Origin: Cellvibrio sp. PSBB006
GTDB lineage: Bacteria; Pseudomonadota; Gammaproteobacteria; Pseudomonadales; Cellvibrionaceae
Assembly: GCF_002162135.1 (NCBI RefSeq)
Contig: NZ_CP021382.1
Span: 2,163,501-2,227,500, forward strand
DNA length: 64,000 nt
Direction: 5' to 3'
Shown: positions 1 to 9,863 of the stretch, in pieces
Layout of the letters: every line of letters starts with the position of its first letter
How positions within the stretch are numbered: position 1 is the first letter of the stretch
Translations under genes and position numbers: made by a program
The notes under the pieces: model-generated
What the model was told of the DNA's origin: nothing
The model's input: the letters and a program-made list of their open reading frames with translations, nothing else
The model's database searches: none

Positions 1-3000
1 ATTTGTTGCCGCCAAAAACTCCAATGCGTAACTCTCACCGGGACGTGTACCTGTCACATGCACTGTGGGCAGCGTGCCCTCCTCGTAAAAAGTCGCATTT
101 GATCTGTATTTTGCCGCCACGTCATATTGGCTACCGTCCGATAACAGATTTTCATCGTAAGCACTGAGTGAATCTAGAACGTCGTTTTGCTCAAGCTTTG
201 CAATTAGAGTGTCGATGACATCCGAAGCTATACCTTTCTGCGTCAACACCTCCCTGATATCAGACTTATATTTACTTTTAAATCTTTCAGCCCGAGTGGC
301 ATTAAACGGCAAGACGTCCTCTCCATTGAGCTCTCGGTACAAATCCAAAAGGTAAGTCGCTTTATAAATATTGGCCGCAGCAACCGCTTCCGCTGAACCG
401 GCTGCAGTATTTACATCGCCACCCAAAGCAAATGCAGCGAAAGCTGCACTAAGTTTCGACAGATCTACTCCATGCGCCAAAAGAAAATTCGCTTCTGTTT
501 CCACGCTTTGGTAACTAACGAAGCCACCGTTCCTGGTATTTTCGGCCCAATTACGAATCCTGGCTTCAATCAAATCCGCTGTTGCCTGACCAATAACTGC
601 ACCACCTGCTCCGGACGCACAACCATTCTCAACATCAGCATCCTGGATTTCATTAGTCAATGAACCAGTCAAACATCCCATAGCGGCATGGGCTATATAT
701 TTAGTTGCTGTACTAAAATCAGCTGCATTTGCAATTTTGTTGCTGATGTTATTACCAATTGTGTTCACTGCATTTACCAATAATGCACTGTTAAATGCAT
801 CAAGGTAATCATCAGAGTTGCCACCATTGATAGTTACTGCGATACCAGCAGAAACGGTTGAATTAACAATAGCTTGTCCCGCCTGGCTGGCAAATTGTGT
901 AACTGGACTTGCTGTTGATGGCACGTCAAATAAATTCAAGCCATCTACCGCTGAAAGGGCTCCTGCTGTTGCCATAGAAATCGCTAATGATTTAAGGCTT
1001 TCATCGCTATCCATTGCATTAAGCGTTTCACGCAAATTGTTGCCCGCTGCTAAACTCTGCGTTGCTTGGGTAGCGAGTGTAAGAGCACCAGCCTGCAAAA
1101 TTGCACCTGTCGCAGTGACCGATGTTACACCAGCAGCTGTAGAAACCCCGATAGCTCCACCTCCCGACCCAAGCAAACCTGCTCCCATAGGCCCCATAGC
1201 CACAGCAACGCAAATAGCAATAATCGCCATCGCAGCAGGACTGAGGGTGGAGTTGGATTCGCGTATTTCTTCATGTATCTCTTCAACCGCATCCCAGTTG
1301 ATTGTTGCGCCATCACATTGTTCCACGGAGCCAGTAACATCCACAGCATTGCCAGGAACAACACCGGATATAGGCCCTTTCGGTTTTTCAATCCAACATT
1401 TATTATAAAGATCCGCCATCCAGGACATCTCTGGCATCTTGGCGTATTCTTCCAATTGCTGTTTTAAACTTGCCCCTTGTTTACCCGTGTACTCAATATT
1501 GATACCTGTTAGAGCCTCTACCTCCAACCCACCGATAATCGCATTTTGTACATTATTTTCATGCACTATATCTTCTGTACGCGTTTTTATCGTCCAAGTG
1601 CCTTTGCGTACTGTCTGTAAATGGGATTCCTCCAGTTCTTTTGTCATTAGCATGTGGACGCCGCCATTGTGCGCACGAACTTTAGTCCCACTGCTGCTTG
1701 TAATCTGAGCAGCTCGGAGAGTGACATCACCAGAATCTGTATCCAGCAGTACGCCTTTACCAGCATAAAGAATGGAGCGAACTGCATGACTGATAAACTC
1801 AGATGCAGTACCTTTCGTTTTCCCTTTTCTATCTTCTTTGCTTATGCTGGTTTGATCCAAGCTATCGAGGATATGAATACCGTTTGCAGCAAGAAGCTCG
1901 ACCCCACCTTGAGTACTAGTGAGTTCCGATGCAGTAATATTTATGGCCCCACCAGCGATTAATTTAATGGTGTCATTGGCAGATATACTTGAACCAATAG
2001 CATTAAGAGAATTTTGACTTACCCCCCAATCCCCGACTTTATATTCGCTTGAGTATTGGGTAACCACCGGAAGAATATTGATGTTTGTACCAGCGGATAA
2101 TGTGATTGCGCCATTAGAGGACGTGATTTTGGACGCCTCCAAGGTGATATCTTGAGATGAATTAACCGTTATATTGCCATTTGCCGTTATCGCAGATATT
2201 TCACTTAAACGCGTGCCCTGGCCGTATCGATCAGTAAATAAATGCACTAATGTCTTTAGGTGTACTTGACCCGCATAAATATCAACGTTGTTATTGGCAA
2301 CAACTTGCGAGCCATCAATCAATGAGAAAACACCTCCTACATGGAGGTTCAGGCTTGATTTTGCATCGATAACGCTACCCAACGCCGATATATTACCAGT
2401 CGCTTGAATCGCTATATTGCCTTCGGATTTGATAGTGCCATTTACAAGTTTTACGTCCCTGACTGCGAGGAACGATTCACGACCGAGCCGCAACGACTGA
2501 TTGCTAATGGTTACGCTGCCAAGCTGATTGTGTTCACCGAAAAACTCGATGACATGATCGTTAACCGACTGGGTCGCTACGGTATTTTCTGTGAGATATA
2601 AAATAGGGACAACAACTGTCGCACCGTCAATTAGCCGGTGCTCCGGCCACAGGACATCCAAACCTTGAGAGTTGAGGTAAGCCACATCACTAGCGGACAA
2701 TTTTGTGCCGTAGATTTTCCCTGTACGTTGTGCGTACACATAGGCATTGTTGTAAAGCTTATTTATTTGAACAAATTCAGAGTCATTATTTTCCGGATCA
2801 ATCAAATGGCGGCCCAATTGATTAAAGACCTGCTGCCGAACCAATCTATTCTGAACGTATACATCCCCCACCAATTTTCCCACCGGCTGATGGGGCACAA
2901 TGATTGTTATATCCCCTGCTATCGGAATATATGTTGGGGCAGGCAACGAAATTTTGTTGTCAACTAACCGCTTGTGAAAACTGGCTATATTTTGGTTACT

Positions 3001-3234
3001 CAGATTACCAGAGTAAGCCAAATCAGATTTTTGATACAGGTAGCTTGAGGTAGAAGCCCGTTCGAAAAAATTGCTCGATAACGCTTGCGTAATTGTTTCG
3101 TCGCTAGTTAGGTATGCGGCAGCGGCCACTGCTGGAAAGCATATTTGCCCCAACATAAAAAAAGCCATTACACCCGCAGTGATACGTTGTTTAAGTGTTA
3201 GATAGCTAACTTGCTGCTTTTGTGTTTTGAACAT
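1..3234 (-). CDS. CdiA/FHA-like exoprotein core with DUF637 region (C-terminus beyond window)
   Basis: The frame is open from the ATG at 3234 to the window edge (1078 codons), so the protein is partial. Residues 1-40 look like a long signal peptide: a Lys/Gln-rich n-region, then a hydrophobic stretch ending in AVAAAA. Residues about 115-215 match the conserved central block of CdiA-type proteins: LVRQQVFNQLGRHL matches the family's RLIRDQV..LTGRR element, and a VLWPEHRLIDGATVVVPILYL-like end matches 'ivWlvek.v.LpDG...vlvPqvYl'. Beta-helix-like repeats follow to about residue 550. From about 665 there are hydrophobic Gly/Ala-rich segments and an SLAISMATAGALSAVD motif typical of DUF637 (possible haemagglutinin). 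No TPS domain is present at its N-terminus. The toxin or tip region, and any VENN motif, would lie off the window. It is translated 12 nt after the upstream gene, with a strong ribosome binding site. Role (contact-dependent inhibition or adhesion) is inferred. Confidence 0.8.
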   Translation of the reverse strand, partial: MFKTQKQQVSYLTLKQRITAGVMAFFMLGQICFPAVAAAAYLTSDETITQALSSNFFERASTSSYLYQKSDLAYSGNLSNQNIASFHKRLVDNKISLPAPTYIPIAGDITIIVPHQPVGKLVGDVYVQNRLVRQQVFNQLGRHLIDPENNDSEFVQINKLYNNAYVYAQRTGKIYGTKLSASDVAYLNSQGLDVLWPEHRLIDGATVVVPILYLTENTVATQSVNDHVIEFFGEHNQLGSVTISNQSLRLGRESFLAVRDVKLVNGTIKSEGNIAIQATGNISALGSVIDAKSSLNLHVGGVFSLIDGSQVVANNNVDIYAGQVHLKTLVHLFTDRYGQGTRLSEISAITANGNITVNSSQDITLEASKITSSNGAITLSAGTNINILPVVTQYSSEYKVGDWGVSQNSLNAIGSSISANDTIKLIAGGAINITASELTSTQGGVELLAANGIHILDSLDQTSISKEDRKGKTKGTASEFISHAVRSILYAGKGVLLDTDSGDVTLRAAQITSSSGTKVRAHNGGVHMLMTKELEESHLQTVRKGTWTIKTRTEDIVHENNVQNAIIGGLEVEALTGINIEYTGKQGASLKQQLEEYAKMPEMSWMADLYNKCWIEKPKGPISGVVPGNAVDVTGSVEQCDGATINWDAVEEIHEEIRESNSTLSPAAMAIIAICVAVAMGPMGAGLLGSGGGAIGVSTAAGVTSVTATGAILQAGALTLATQATQSLAAGNNLRETLNAMDSDESLKSLAISMATAGALSAVDGLNLFDVPSTASPVTQFASQAGQAIVNSTVSAGIAVTINGGNSDDYLDAFNSALLVNAVNTIGNNISNKIANAADFSTATKYIAHAAMGCLTGSLTNEIQDADVENGCASGAGGAVIGQATADLIEARIRNWAENTRNGGFVSYQSVETEANFLLAHGVDLSKLSAAFAAFALGGDVNTAAGSAEAVAAANIYKATYLLDLYRELNGEDVLPFNATRAERFKSKYKSDIREVLTQKGIASDVIDTLIAKLEQNDVLDSLSAYDENLLSDGSQYDVAAKYRSNATFYEEGTLPTVHVTGTRPGESYALEFLAATN

Positions 3235-3242
3235 ATTCCTAT

Positions 3243-3250
3243 CTCCTTAG
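3243..3250 (-). promoter_or_regulatory. Shine-Dalgarno of the downstream CdiA-like gene, overlapping the upstream stop codon
   Basis: On the minus strand CTAAGGAGAT overlaps the TAA stop of the 843-residue gene (3249-3247) and lies about 8 nt before the ATG at 3234. The stop, strong ribosome binding site, ATG and signal peptide in a row argue that the two reading frames are a true translationally coupled pair and not one gene broken by a recent frameshift. Confidence 0.75.
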
Positions 3251-5778
3251 CTATTCCACCAATTATCAAACGCAATAAGCCAGTCCATAATTACTTGCTT
3301 TACGGAGTCATACGCTGCCACAACGATATCTTCAACTTTTTGAGAAATAGTTTTTGCTTGGTTAGTTATATTATATATCTCTGGTGGAACCCAGCCTGTT
3401 GGCACTGGGCCAGTAGGAGAACTAACCGCTCCCTCAGTAAGCTCTATATTTTTAAGTGTATGCGTGGTAACAAGGTAATCACCCGCTTCATTTAACTTAC
3501 TTGTGGATTCAATTACATAATCGATTGAATAGTATTCACCTTGGCTGTTATAGCCAGACTTGGTTTTTGATTCGCTCCATGTATTCTCGGCAATCTTGGC
3601 CGCAACAATCTCATCATCAACTATTTTTATCATTTCATGGTTGGCTCCATGAAAATCCGTTTTCTTGCCAGATAAATTCTTTTGTACCGAGAACAATGTT
3701 CCTTTCATTTGATTATCAGTATCGCCATTCAAATCTACGGCAGAGTTGGAGGCCCATGAACCACATGTTGAATAGTACAGCCTGCTCTGACCTTCGGAGG
3801 ATATTGGGCTACTAGGGTCATAGGAATAATTATTGCTACAGCCCTTATCCGATCGAATCACAATTGTGGAACTTCCCTCATATTTATCCTGCAGCGCTAA
3901 ACCAATGCTCGTTATTTTTCCGGGTAGGATCTCGCTTGGTTTCGATGGATTTATTGCGATAAACGTAGCCGAATTCAGAATTTCAAAGTAGGACGTGTTA
4001 TTGATAAATGCTCCATTTGAGCTATTAAATTGCACACCCATGGGAGCAAAAGAATAGATTATGCCGGGGGGTGAGAATGCGACCAGTAGAGATTCATGAC
4101 CAGTTTTCGTTGTTACGGAGGTTGAGTTGGTTTCTTCGCGCTCAAATGGCTGAATAACAGCTTCTGTCGTGTACCGCTCATTTGCCAAATTACCGGATAC
4201 AATTCTGAAATTCCCTGCAGGCTCATTCACCCCCATAATGGCAGACGAATTTAATACATAGGCATCCGCATGAATATCCAGTTGGGTATCCGCAATCAAC
4301 TGCACACGGTCTGCATTCTGGGTATTAAATGCAATCCCCGACCGCCACGCCTCAGGATCTAATGTGTATTCAAAGTAAGGATTGATGTTTTCGACATTTA
4401 CCTTGGCCTTTAATGAAACTATGTTACCAATAATTTGTGCAGATAAATCGCTAACCTTTGTAGCTCCACTTAAAGAAATATCATTGACCCTTATGCTACT
4501 TACATCTATGTCATCCTGAGCATCAGGTGCAAGCAACAAGGAAAAATCATTAGCTGGCTTGAAAGGATACTGTGAACCATTTCGAATAGATCCTGAGGCA
4601 GACGTTAAACTTATTGTTTCTCCAAGAACCTTGCCACCAAAGCGGTTCAACAATGCATCTTCAGCCGACACAGAAACAACCTTACCGTTAAGCAATCCGT
4701 TATTTTCTACACTCTCTGCTGCTGTGTTTGTAACGCTAGCGCTTATGCGTCCTCTATTGGCAAATTTTGTCGCTGCTATCCCATCAAATGAATCGGCAGT
4801 TACCTGCCCATTTACAATCAGTTGACCAGAACTAGCTAGCTGGATGTTATTGTCCGAATAGAGCTTTCCATTAACTATCAACGAGCTTCCTGTTCGCAAG
4901 GTTGTTACTTTTATTGATTCTTTAATCAGAGCAATCGAACCTTGATAGGAGGTAGCAGACGCAATATCAGATGTAGTGTCTATACTGCCTGAAATATAGA
5001 CAGGATTTGTGGAAACTAACTTAGCGGCAAGTGTTTTAATATTTCCCCGCACTTCGATGCCATATGTAGCGGATGAGGTAGTTGTGGATAGATCAAGATC
5101 TTTGTAATGGAAATTGAATCCCGCATATAAATTTACATTGCCAGAACCAACAATATACCGCCCGGCTGCGTCCAGCAGAAAACTGCCATCGCTACTGTAG
5201 TTAGCTTTAAGTTGTGTATTGGTTTCGCCATTTAAAACAATTTTTGAAGCAACTAGCTCCAAAGCACCTATGCCTTTGGCCGATAGATTATTTATTGATA
5301 TAGATGAAGAGCTTATTGGACTTATAGTAGCGGGCCATTTGTTCGTATCATAACTCACATTGGCTGAGGCTAAGGTAGCCCGACCAACATTTACCAATGC
5401 ACATCCACTACACGTTGTTACACTATTGCTGGATTTATTAAAGATAAGGAGGTCTGCACGCTCCCCCAAAATCTCTATAGACGAATTTAAAGATAACTTA
5501 CTTGCTTCAATAATAATTAGTTTTGCTGCAACCCTAACATCGTCGGTAAGATTTACGATTCTCAAGGGTCTTTGTAAGCTTAGCTCACTTAACCGGACAA
5601 CTGATACCCCGTGGCTATTAGGGGCCGATGGTGTTAATAAATCGGCATCATCACCTTCGATAATTACTGCATTACTGTTATTAGTTTCTGCGAAGCTGAT
5701 GGTTGATACACTAGCCTGAGTTAATGAAGCAACTATACAAAGCCATGACAGCAAAATTGCTCGGAATATAATCAACAT
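3247..5778 (-). CDS. TPS-domain-like secreted beta-helix protein (TpsA/CdiA N-terminal part)
   Basis: The 843-residue protein begins with a signal peptide (hydrophobic residues 2-20, QAS cleavage region). Residues 35-140 resemble the haemagglutination-activity/TPS domain that directs export through a TpsB/CdiB pore: PNSHGVSVVRLSEL (53-66) parallels 'PNanGlShNrf..f', and CSGCALVNVGRATL (123-136) parallels 'CsGCGFINtgRaTLTTG'. The usual NPNG just before that Cys pair is degenerate (NKSSNS). The rest is Ser/Thr/Asn-rich, consistent with a right-handed beta-helix, and ends in an amphipathic segment with several Trp. It is the first gene of a two-gene operon with the CdiA-like core. No tpsB/cdiB is present upstream in this window. 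It could be a carrier or anchor for its partner, or an independent adhesin; the function is inferred. Confidence 0.7.
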   Translation of the reverse strand: MLIIFRAILLSWLCIVASLTQASVSTISFAETNNSNAVIIEGDDADLLTPSAPNSHGVSVVRLSELSLQRPLRIVNLTDDVRVAAKLIIIEASKLSLNSSIEILGERADLLIFNKSSNSVTTCSGCALVNVGRATLASANVSYDTNKWPATISPISSSSISINNLSAKGIGALELVASKIVLNGETNTQLKANYSSDGSFLLDAAGRYIVGSGNVNLYAGFNFHYKDLDLSTTTSSATYGIEVRGNIKTLAAKLVSTNPVYISGSIDTTSDIASATSYQGSIALIKESIKVTTLRTGSSLIVNGKLYSDNNIQLASSGQLIVNGQVTADSFDGIAATKFANRGRISASVTNTAAESVENNGLLNGKVVSVSAEDALLNRFGGKVLGETISLTSASGSIRNGSQYPFKPANDFSLLLAPDAQDDIDVSSIRVNDISLSGATKVSDLSAQIIGNIVSLKAKVNVENINPYFEYTLDPEAWRSGIAFNTQNADRVQLIADTQLDIHADAYVLNSSAIMGVNEPAGNFRIVSGNLANERYTTEAVIQPFEREETNSTSVTTKTGHESLLVAFSPPGIIYSFAPMGVQFNSSNGAFINNTSYFEILNSATFIAINPSKPSEILPGKITSIGLALQDKYEGSSTIVIRSDKGCSNNYSYDPSSPISSEGQSRLYYSTCGSWASNSAVDLNGDTDNQMKGTLFSVQKNLSGKKTDFHGANHEMIKIVDDEIVAAKIAENTWSESKTKSGYNSQGEYYSIDYVIESTSKLNEAGDYLVTTHTLKNIELTEGAVSSPTGPVPTGWVPPEIYNITNQAKTISQKVEDIVVAAYDSVKQVIMDWLIAFDNWWNS

Positions 5779-6032
5779 AAAGACAACCTTGTGAAAAGTT
5801 GATGTGTAAGAGAGAAATGGAGGGGAAAAATAGTACGGTGGACCATCCCTAAGCTGGAAACGGCCTCACTGAATATAAAATCGATTGGTGGAAATAGGAG
5901 GATAAAGAGAGCACTCATACCTAAGCTTTTTTCGTCCATAAGATACTTTAGAATGGCGCGATTTTATCTTTTGAAAAAGCAAAGGGCAAGCTAGATTTTA
6001 TTACTATCGATTAGACAATAAGCCAGAATTAA
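5779..6032. other. Intergenic region upstream of the CdiA-like operon
   Basis: About 250 AT-rich bases without a convincing gene on either strand. It should hold the promoter of the CdiA-like operon; a TATATT-type -10 lies near 5870 on the minus strand, but I could not pair it with a good -35. A short AAGG ribosome binding site precedes the ATG at 5778. Confidence 0.5.
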
Positions 6033-6056
6033 AAAACCCGCATTTCTGCGGGTTCT
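6033..6056 (-). terminator. Rho-independent terminator after tRNA-Leu
   Basis: On the minus strand the hairpin AACCCGC-AGAAAT-GCGGGTT is followed by a T run. It ends the secG/tRNA-Leu transcript and separates it from the CdiA-like locus. Confidence 0.85.
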
Positions 6057-6088
6057 CAGACGATGTTAAATTACATCGGTTTTGCTTG

Positions 6089-6173
6089 TGGTACCCAAGG
6101 CCGGACTCGAACCGGCACAGCTTGCGCCACTACCACCTCAAGGTAGCGTGTCTACCAATTCCACCACTTGGGC
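6089..6173 (-). tRNA. tRNA-Leu (anticodon GAG)
   Basis: An 85-nt class II tRNA with encoded CCA. The 5' end is GCCCAAGTGGTGGAAT, the anticodon loop TTGAGGT gives GAG, there is a long variable arm, and the T arm is GGTTCGAGTCC. It sits 14 nt past the secG stop codon, the usual place in gammaproteobacteria. tRNA-Leu genes are frequent integration sites, which matters because the normal downstream genes rimP-nusA-infB are replaced here. Confidence 0.97.
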
Positions 6174-6186
6174 TTTAAAACTCTTT

Positions 6187-6555
6187 TTACTCTTCAGAGT
6201 CCGGTACAGCAGGTACGTCGCTAGCCGCAGCGGGAGTTGCTTCTTCAACCGTCGGGACATCTGATTGCGGTACGACTTGTTGGCTTTCAATAGGTACCGG
6301 AATGCCATCCAAGGCAACGGATGTACTATTTTTTGCGATAATCGCCAAACCAAAACTGGTACAAAAAAAGACAGTTGCCAGGATTGCCGTAGCACGAGTA
6401 AAGAAACTGCTACCGCCCTGACTACCAAATACGGTTTGCGATGCACCAGCACCAAAAGATGCTCCAGCTGCAGCGCCCTTACCTTGTTGCAGCAGAATAA
6501 AGGCAATAATTGCCAGTGCTGTCAACACATGAATAACAAGAATAATTTTTTCCAT
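6187..6555 (-). CDS. secG: Preprotein translocase subunit SecG
   Basis: Small inner-membrane subunit of the SecYEG channel. I start at MEKIILVIHVLTALAII (122 residues), the conserved SecG start, rather than 11 codons upstream. Two membrane segments (about 3-23 and 55-76) flank the conserved cytoplasmic loop LLQQGKGAAAGASFGAGASQTVFG. The tail is acidic and Pro/Ala-rich, as in related gammaproteobacteria. It lies downstream of tpiA and just before tRNA-Leu, and is probably cotranscribed with both. Confidence 0.96.
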   Translation of the reverse strand: MEKIILVIHVLTALAIIAFILLQQGKGAAAGASFGAGASQTVFGSQGGSSFFTRATAILATVFFCTSFGLAIIAKNSTSVALDGIPVPIESQQVVPQSDVPTVEEATPAAASDVPAVPDSEE

Positions 6556-6621
6556 TGTTATGCTCTCTGATTGAACAACTGATACCAAAACCTGATGTTC
6601 AGTTGCTGTATCTAGCAGGTT

Positions 6622-7386
6622 TTATACATCCGCTGCTCGACAAATACTTAAAAATTCTTCGGCATCCAACGAAGCCCCACCGAGTAAGGCTCCATCAATA
6701 TCCGCCATGGCAAAAAGCTGGGCTGCATTATTGGCCTTAACGCTGCCACCATACAAAATACGAACCCGCTGTCCCACATCACCTAGAAGTTCACGAATAA
6801 AATGATGAACTTCCTGCGCTTGTTGCGGTGTTGCTGTCTTACCTGTACCTACCGCCCAGACCGGCTCATAGGCGACTACGGCGCGCTCAAAAGCATCACA
6901 TCCGACCAACTCGACAACCGCATTCAGTTGCCGATGAATGACGGCTAATGCCTGACCGGTTTCACGCTGCTCCAGAGACTCCCCGACACAAAGGATGGGG
7001 ATCAATTGTTCACGCTGTACTGCAATGAACTTCTGTGCAACCTGAATATCAGATTCCTGCTGCATCCGGCGGCGTTCGTTATGGCCAACGATGACGTAAC
7101 GGCACTGCCACTCGGCCAGCATCCGGGCAGAAACTTCACCCGTGTACGCACCACTTTCGTGCTCACTCACACTCTGCGCACCCAGCACAATAGCGGATGG
7201 GGCGAGCAACTCCAGTGTGTGTTGAAGGTAGGGGAAGGGTGGACAGACTGCAACTTCAGCCTCGCGCTTACCCTGCCAACCGCTTACTACCTTGGCTAAC
7301 AGTTCAGCGTTGATGCGCTGGCTGCCATTCATTTTCCAGTTGCCTACAACCAACTGGCGACGCTTGGTGTTATTTGCCTTGTTCAA
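6622..7386 (-). CDS. tpiA: Triosephosphate isomerase
   Basis: Interconverts dihydroxyacetone phosphate and glyceraldehyde 3-phosphate in the cytoplasm. The 254-residue protein has the full TIM signature set: GNWKMNG near the N-terminus (substrate Lys), VIVGHNERR with the electrophilic His (usually GHSERR, here Asn replaces Ser), AYEPVWAVGTGKTAT with the catalytic Glu and flexible loop, and the phosphate-binding ILYGGSVKANNA and DGALLGGASL. The start is TTG at 7386, preceded by a strong GGGGGAGGT ribosome binding site; no ATG occurs before the NWKM motif. It follows glmM in the usual order glmM-tpiA-secG. Confidence 0.97.
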   Translation of the reverse strand: MNKANNTKRRQLVVGNWKMNGSQRINAELLAKVVSGWQGKREAEVAVCPPFPYLQHTLELLAPSAIVLGAQSVSEHESGAYTGEVSARMLAEWQCRYVIVGHNERRRMQQESDIQVAQKFIAVQREQLIPILCVGESLEQRETGQALAVIHRQLNAVVELVGCDAFERAVVAYEPVWAVGTGKTATPQQAQEVHHFIRELLGDVGQRVRILYGGSVKANNAAQLFAMADIDGALLGGASLDAEEFLSICRAADV

Positions 7387-7533
7387 GCAATACCTCCCCC
7401 AAAGCGGGCGCTAATGTTAGCTAAGATGGGTTGAACATACAATCCCATTTTTAACGGCCACGCCCAACTTTCTATCAGTTTATGGTCGAGTCATTCGATT
7501 TGTTGCCGATTCAAACCCTTCCTGTTTTGAAGC

Positions 7534-8871
7534 TTAGTTCAAAACAGTCTCAACCACCGAAGCCAACTCCTGGGCCAACTCTTTGACCTGATTTTTATTT
7601 TGCCCTTCTACCATGACGCGCACTACCGGCTCTGTACCGGAGGGACGCAACAATACCCTGCCCGTGCCCGCCAGCCTGCCCTCAATTTGGGCAACGGCAC
7701 TTTGGATCGTTGCGTCAGCATTAACGTCAATTCGCTTCGCCATATGAACGTTAATCATGGTTTGCGGCAACTTCTGCATACCCTTCTTGGCTTTGTGAAG
7801 AGGGACACCCAAGGTGGTAATGGCCAACAATACCTGCAATGCCGCAATAATGCCGTCACCTGTGGTTGTCACATTGCTGCAAACAATATGACCGGAATTT
7901 TCACCACCGAGCGACCAACCTTTATCGCGCATCATCTCAATGACATACCGATCTCCTACCTTGGCGCGACCGAAAGGAACACCCAATTCTTTGAGTCCCA
8001 ATTCAAAGCCAAAGTTACTCATCAGCGTTCCGGCAACCCCGTCACATCCGCCACCGTATTGCTGCTGATGCGCAGCGACGATGTACAGCAGCTCATCGCC
8101 ATCCACTAATTCGCCTTTATGATCGACGAAAATAACCCGATCACCATCGCCATCAAAGGCAATACCCAGATCCGCACCGACTTCGACAACGTGTTCCTGT
8201 AGCGCTTCTGGTTTGGTAGAGCCGCAACTGCGGTTGATGTTGGTCCCGTTAGGCTCAACAAATAATGGGACCACTTTGGCACCCAGCTCGGTAAACACGC
8301 TAGGAGCGATGTTGTAGGTCGCGCCGTGGGCACAATCCAGCACAATCTGCAGCCCTTGCAAATTGAACCCCCAGGGCATGGTGCCTTTGCAAAATTCAAT
8401 ATAACGGCCGGATGCATCGGTAATACGCCGCGCCTTGCCCAGACGTTCCGCCGTCACCATGGGCTTTTCCAGCTGTTCTTCAATCAACAATTCGATATCG
8501 TCAGGCAGCTTGGTGCCATTGCCACTGAAAAATTTGATGCCGTTGTCGACATAACTGTTGTGGGAGGCGCTGATCACTATCCCGGCCTGGGCCTGAAATG
8601 TGCGCGTCAGATAGGCCACACCGGGAGTGGGCATAGGGCCAAGCAATCCGACATCAACTCCCGCATTGATAAGCCCCGCCTGAAGGGCCGATTCAAACAT
8701 GTAACCGGAGATCCGCGTATCTTTACCGATCAGAATCATATTCGGCCCGGAAAAACGATCCATCAGCACACAGCCCGCCGCCCACCCCAGTTTGAGCATG
8801 AAGTCTGGGGTAATGGGAAACTCACCAACCAGACCACGAATGCCGTCGGTGCCAAAATATTTGCGCGTCAT
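7534..8871 (-). CDS. glmM: Phosphoglucosamine mutase
   Basis: Converts glucosamine 6-phosphate to glucosamine 1-phosphate on the way to UDP-N-acetylglucosamine for peptidoglycan and LPS. The 445-residue length is normal. Motifs visible: [10 protein letters not shown] at the N-terminus, the phosphoserine loop [19 protein letters not shown] (family consensus SASHNP, here Tyr at the Pro position), the Mg-binding DGDGDR, the sugar-binding GGENSGH, and the C-terminal phosphate-binding [15 protein letters not shown]. The ATG is preceded by GGAG. Neighbours folP upstream and tpiA downstream are conserved. Confidence 0.97.
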   Translation of the reverse strand: MTRKYFGTDGIRGLVGEFPITPDFMLKLGWAAGCVLMDRFSGPNMILIGKDTRISGYMFESALQAGLINAGVDVGLLGPMPTPGVAYLTRTFQAQAGIVISASHNSYVDNGIKFFSGNGTKLPDDIELLIEEQLEKPMVTAERLGKARRITDASGRYIEFCKGTMPWGFNLQGLQIVLDCAHGATYNIAPSVFTELGAKVVPLFVEPNGTNINRSCGSTKPEALQEHVVEVGADLGIAFDGDGDRVIFVDHKGELVDGDELLYIVAAHQQQYGGGCDGVAGTLMSNFGFELGLKELGVPFGRAKVGDRYVIEMMRDKGWSLGGENSGHIVCSNVTTTGDGIIAALQVLLAITTLGVPLHKAKKGMQKLPQTMINVHMAKRIDVNADATIQSAVAQIEGRLAGTGRVLLRPSGTEPVVRVMVEGQNKNQVKELAQELASVVETVLN

Positions 8872-8959
8872 AGATGCCAGACTCCGTTCACCTTTATGTT
8901 CGGTAAGTATGATGTAGTAGAAAGTGGGGCAGCATTTTACGCAATACTGCAGGTTTTTT

Positions 8960-9811
8960 TCAGTTATTTTTAATTTGATTGATAGCGGCCATGACGCTCA
9001 GCGCATCTACCGTTGCAGCCACATCATGGACACGGATGATGGCTGCTCCGCGCTCAGCCGCCGCCAGCGCCAGCGCCAGACTTCCCGGTAGACGTTCATG
9101 AACGTCACGTTTGAGCAGCGCGGCCAACATGGATTTTCGTGAAAGCCCTGCCAGCACGGGATAGCCTAATGCCTGCACTTCCGCCAGCCGGGCCAAGAGT
9201 GTGAGATTGTGCTCCAGGGTTTTTCCAAACCCGAATCCCGGATCGAGAATAATTCGTTCAGCGGAAATGCCCGCAACACAGCACGCATCCACCCTAGCCA
9301 GAAGAAAATCTTTCACTTCAACGACGACATCATGGTAAGCAGGACGCTCTTGCATATTGCCCGGCTCACCCTGCATATGCATAAGACAGACCGGCAAGCC
9401 ACTCGCCGCCGCCGCCGCGAGTGCGCCCTCGCGCTGCAATGCGCGTACATCATTGATAATCCCAGCACCAACCGCAGCAGATTCACGGATAACACTGGCG
9501 GTACTGGTATCAATCGAAACGATAGCGCCCAATTCACGCACCAGGATTTCTACCACCGGCACCACACGATCCAGTTCCTCCTGCTCAGATACCGGCTTGG
9601 CACCTGGGCGGGTCGACTCTCCGCCCACGTCAATCACTTGTGCACCTTCCGCCAGCATCTGCGCACCCTTTTGCACGGCCAGATCCAACGCCAAACGGTT
9701 ATCGCGATAATAATTGCCACCATCCGAAAAGGAGTCGGGAGTCGTATTGAGAATACCCATGACGACCGGCCTGCTTACATCGAGCCGCCGGGTACCGCAA
9801 AGGAGTTGCAT
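8960..9811 (-). CDS. folP: Dihydropteroate synthase
   Basis: Joins p-aminobenzoate to hydroxymethyl-dihydropterin diphosphate in folate synthesis; it is the sulfonamide target. The 283-residue TIM-barrel protein shows [15 protein letters not shown] near residue 18, [11 protein letters not shown] (consensus IGGESTRPG), [33 protein letters not shown] and the C-terminal IIRVHDV. The residues lining the sulfonamide site look ordinary. It lies between ftsH and glmM as in most gammaproteobacteria. Confidence 0.97.
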   Translation of the reverse strand: MQLLCGTRRLDVSRPVVMGILNTTPDSFSDGGNYYRDNRLALDLAVQKGAQMLAEGAQVIDVGGESTRPGAKPVSEQEELDRVVPVVEILVRELGAIVSIDTSTASVIRESAAVGAGIINDVRALQREGALAAAAASGLPVCLMHMQGEPGNMQERPAYHDVVVEVKDFLLARVDACCVAGISAERIILDPGFGFGKTLEHNLTLLARLAEVQALGYPVLAGLSRKSMLAALLKRDVHERLPGSLALALAAAERGAAIIRVHDVAATVDALSVMAAINQIKNN

Positions 9812-9863
9812 CTAGAACCTCGGAAAGCAAAACAAATGAGCTGAGTTTTAATGGCTGCACTAT

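Noticed and set aside
818..1408. A 196-residue plus-strand ORF opposite the CdiA-like gene
   Set aside because: It is antisense to a long open frame with clear family motifs; its composition is a shadow of that gene.
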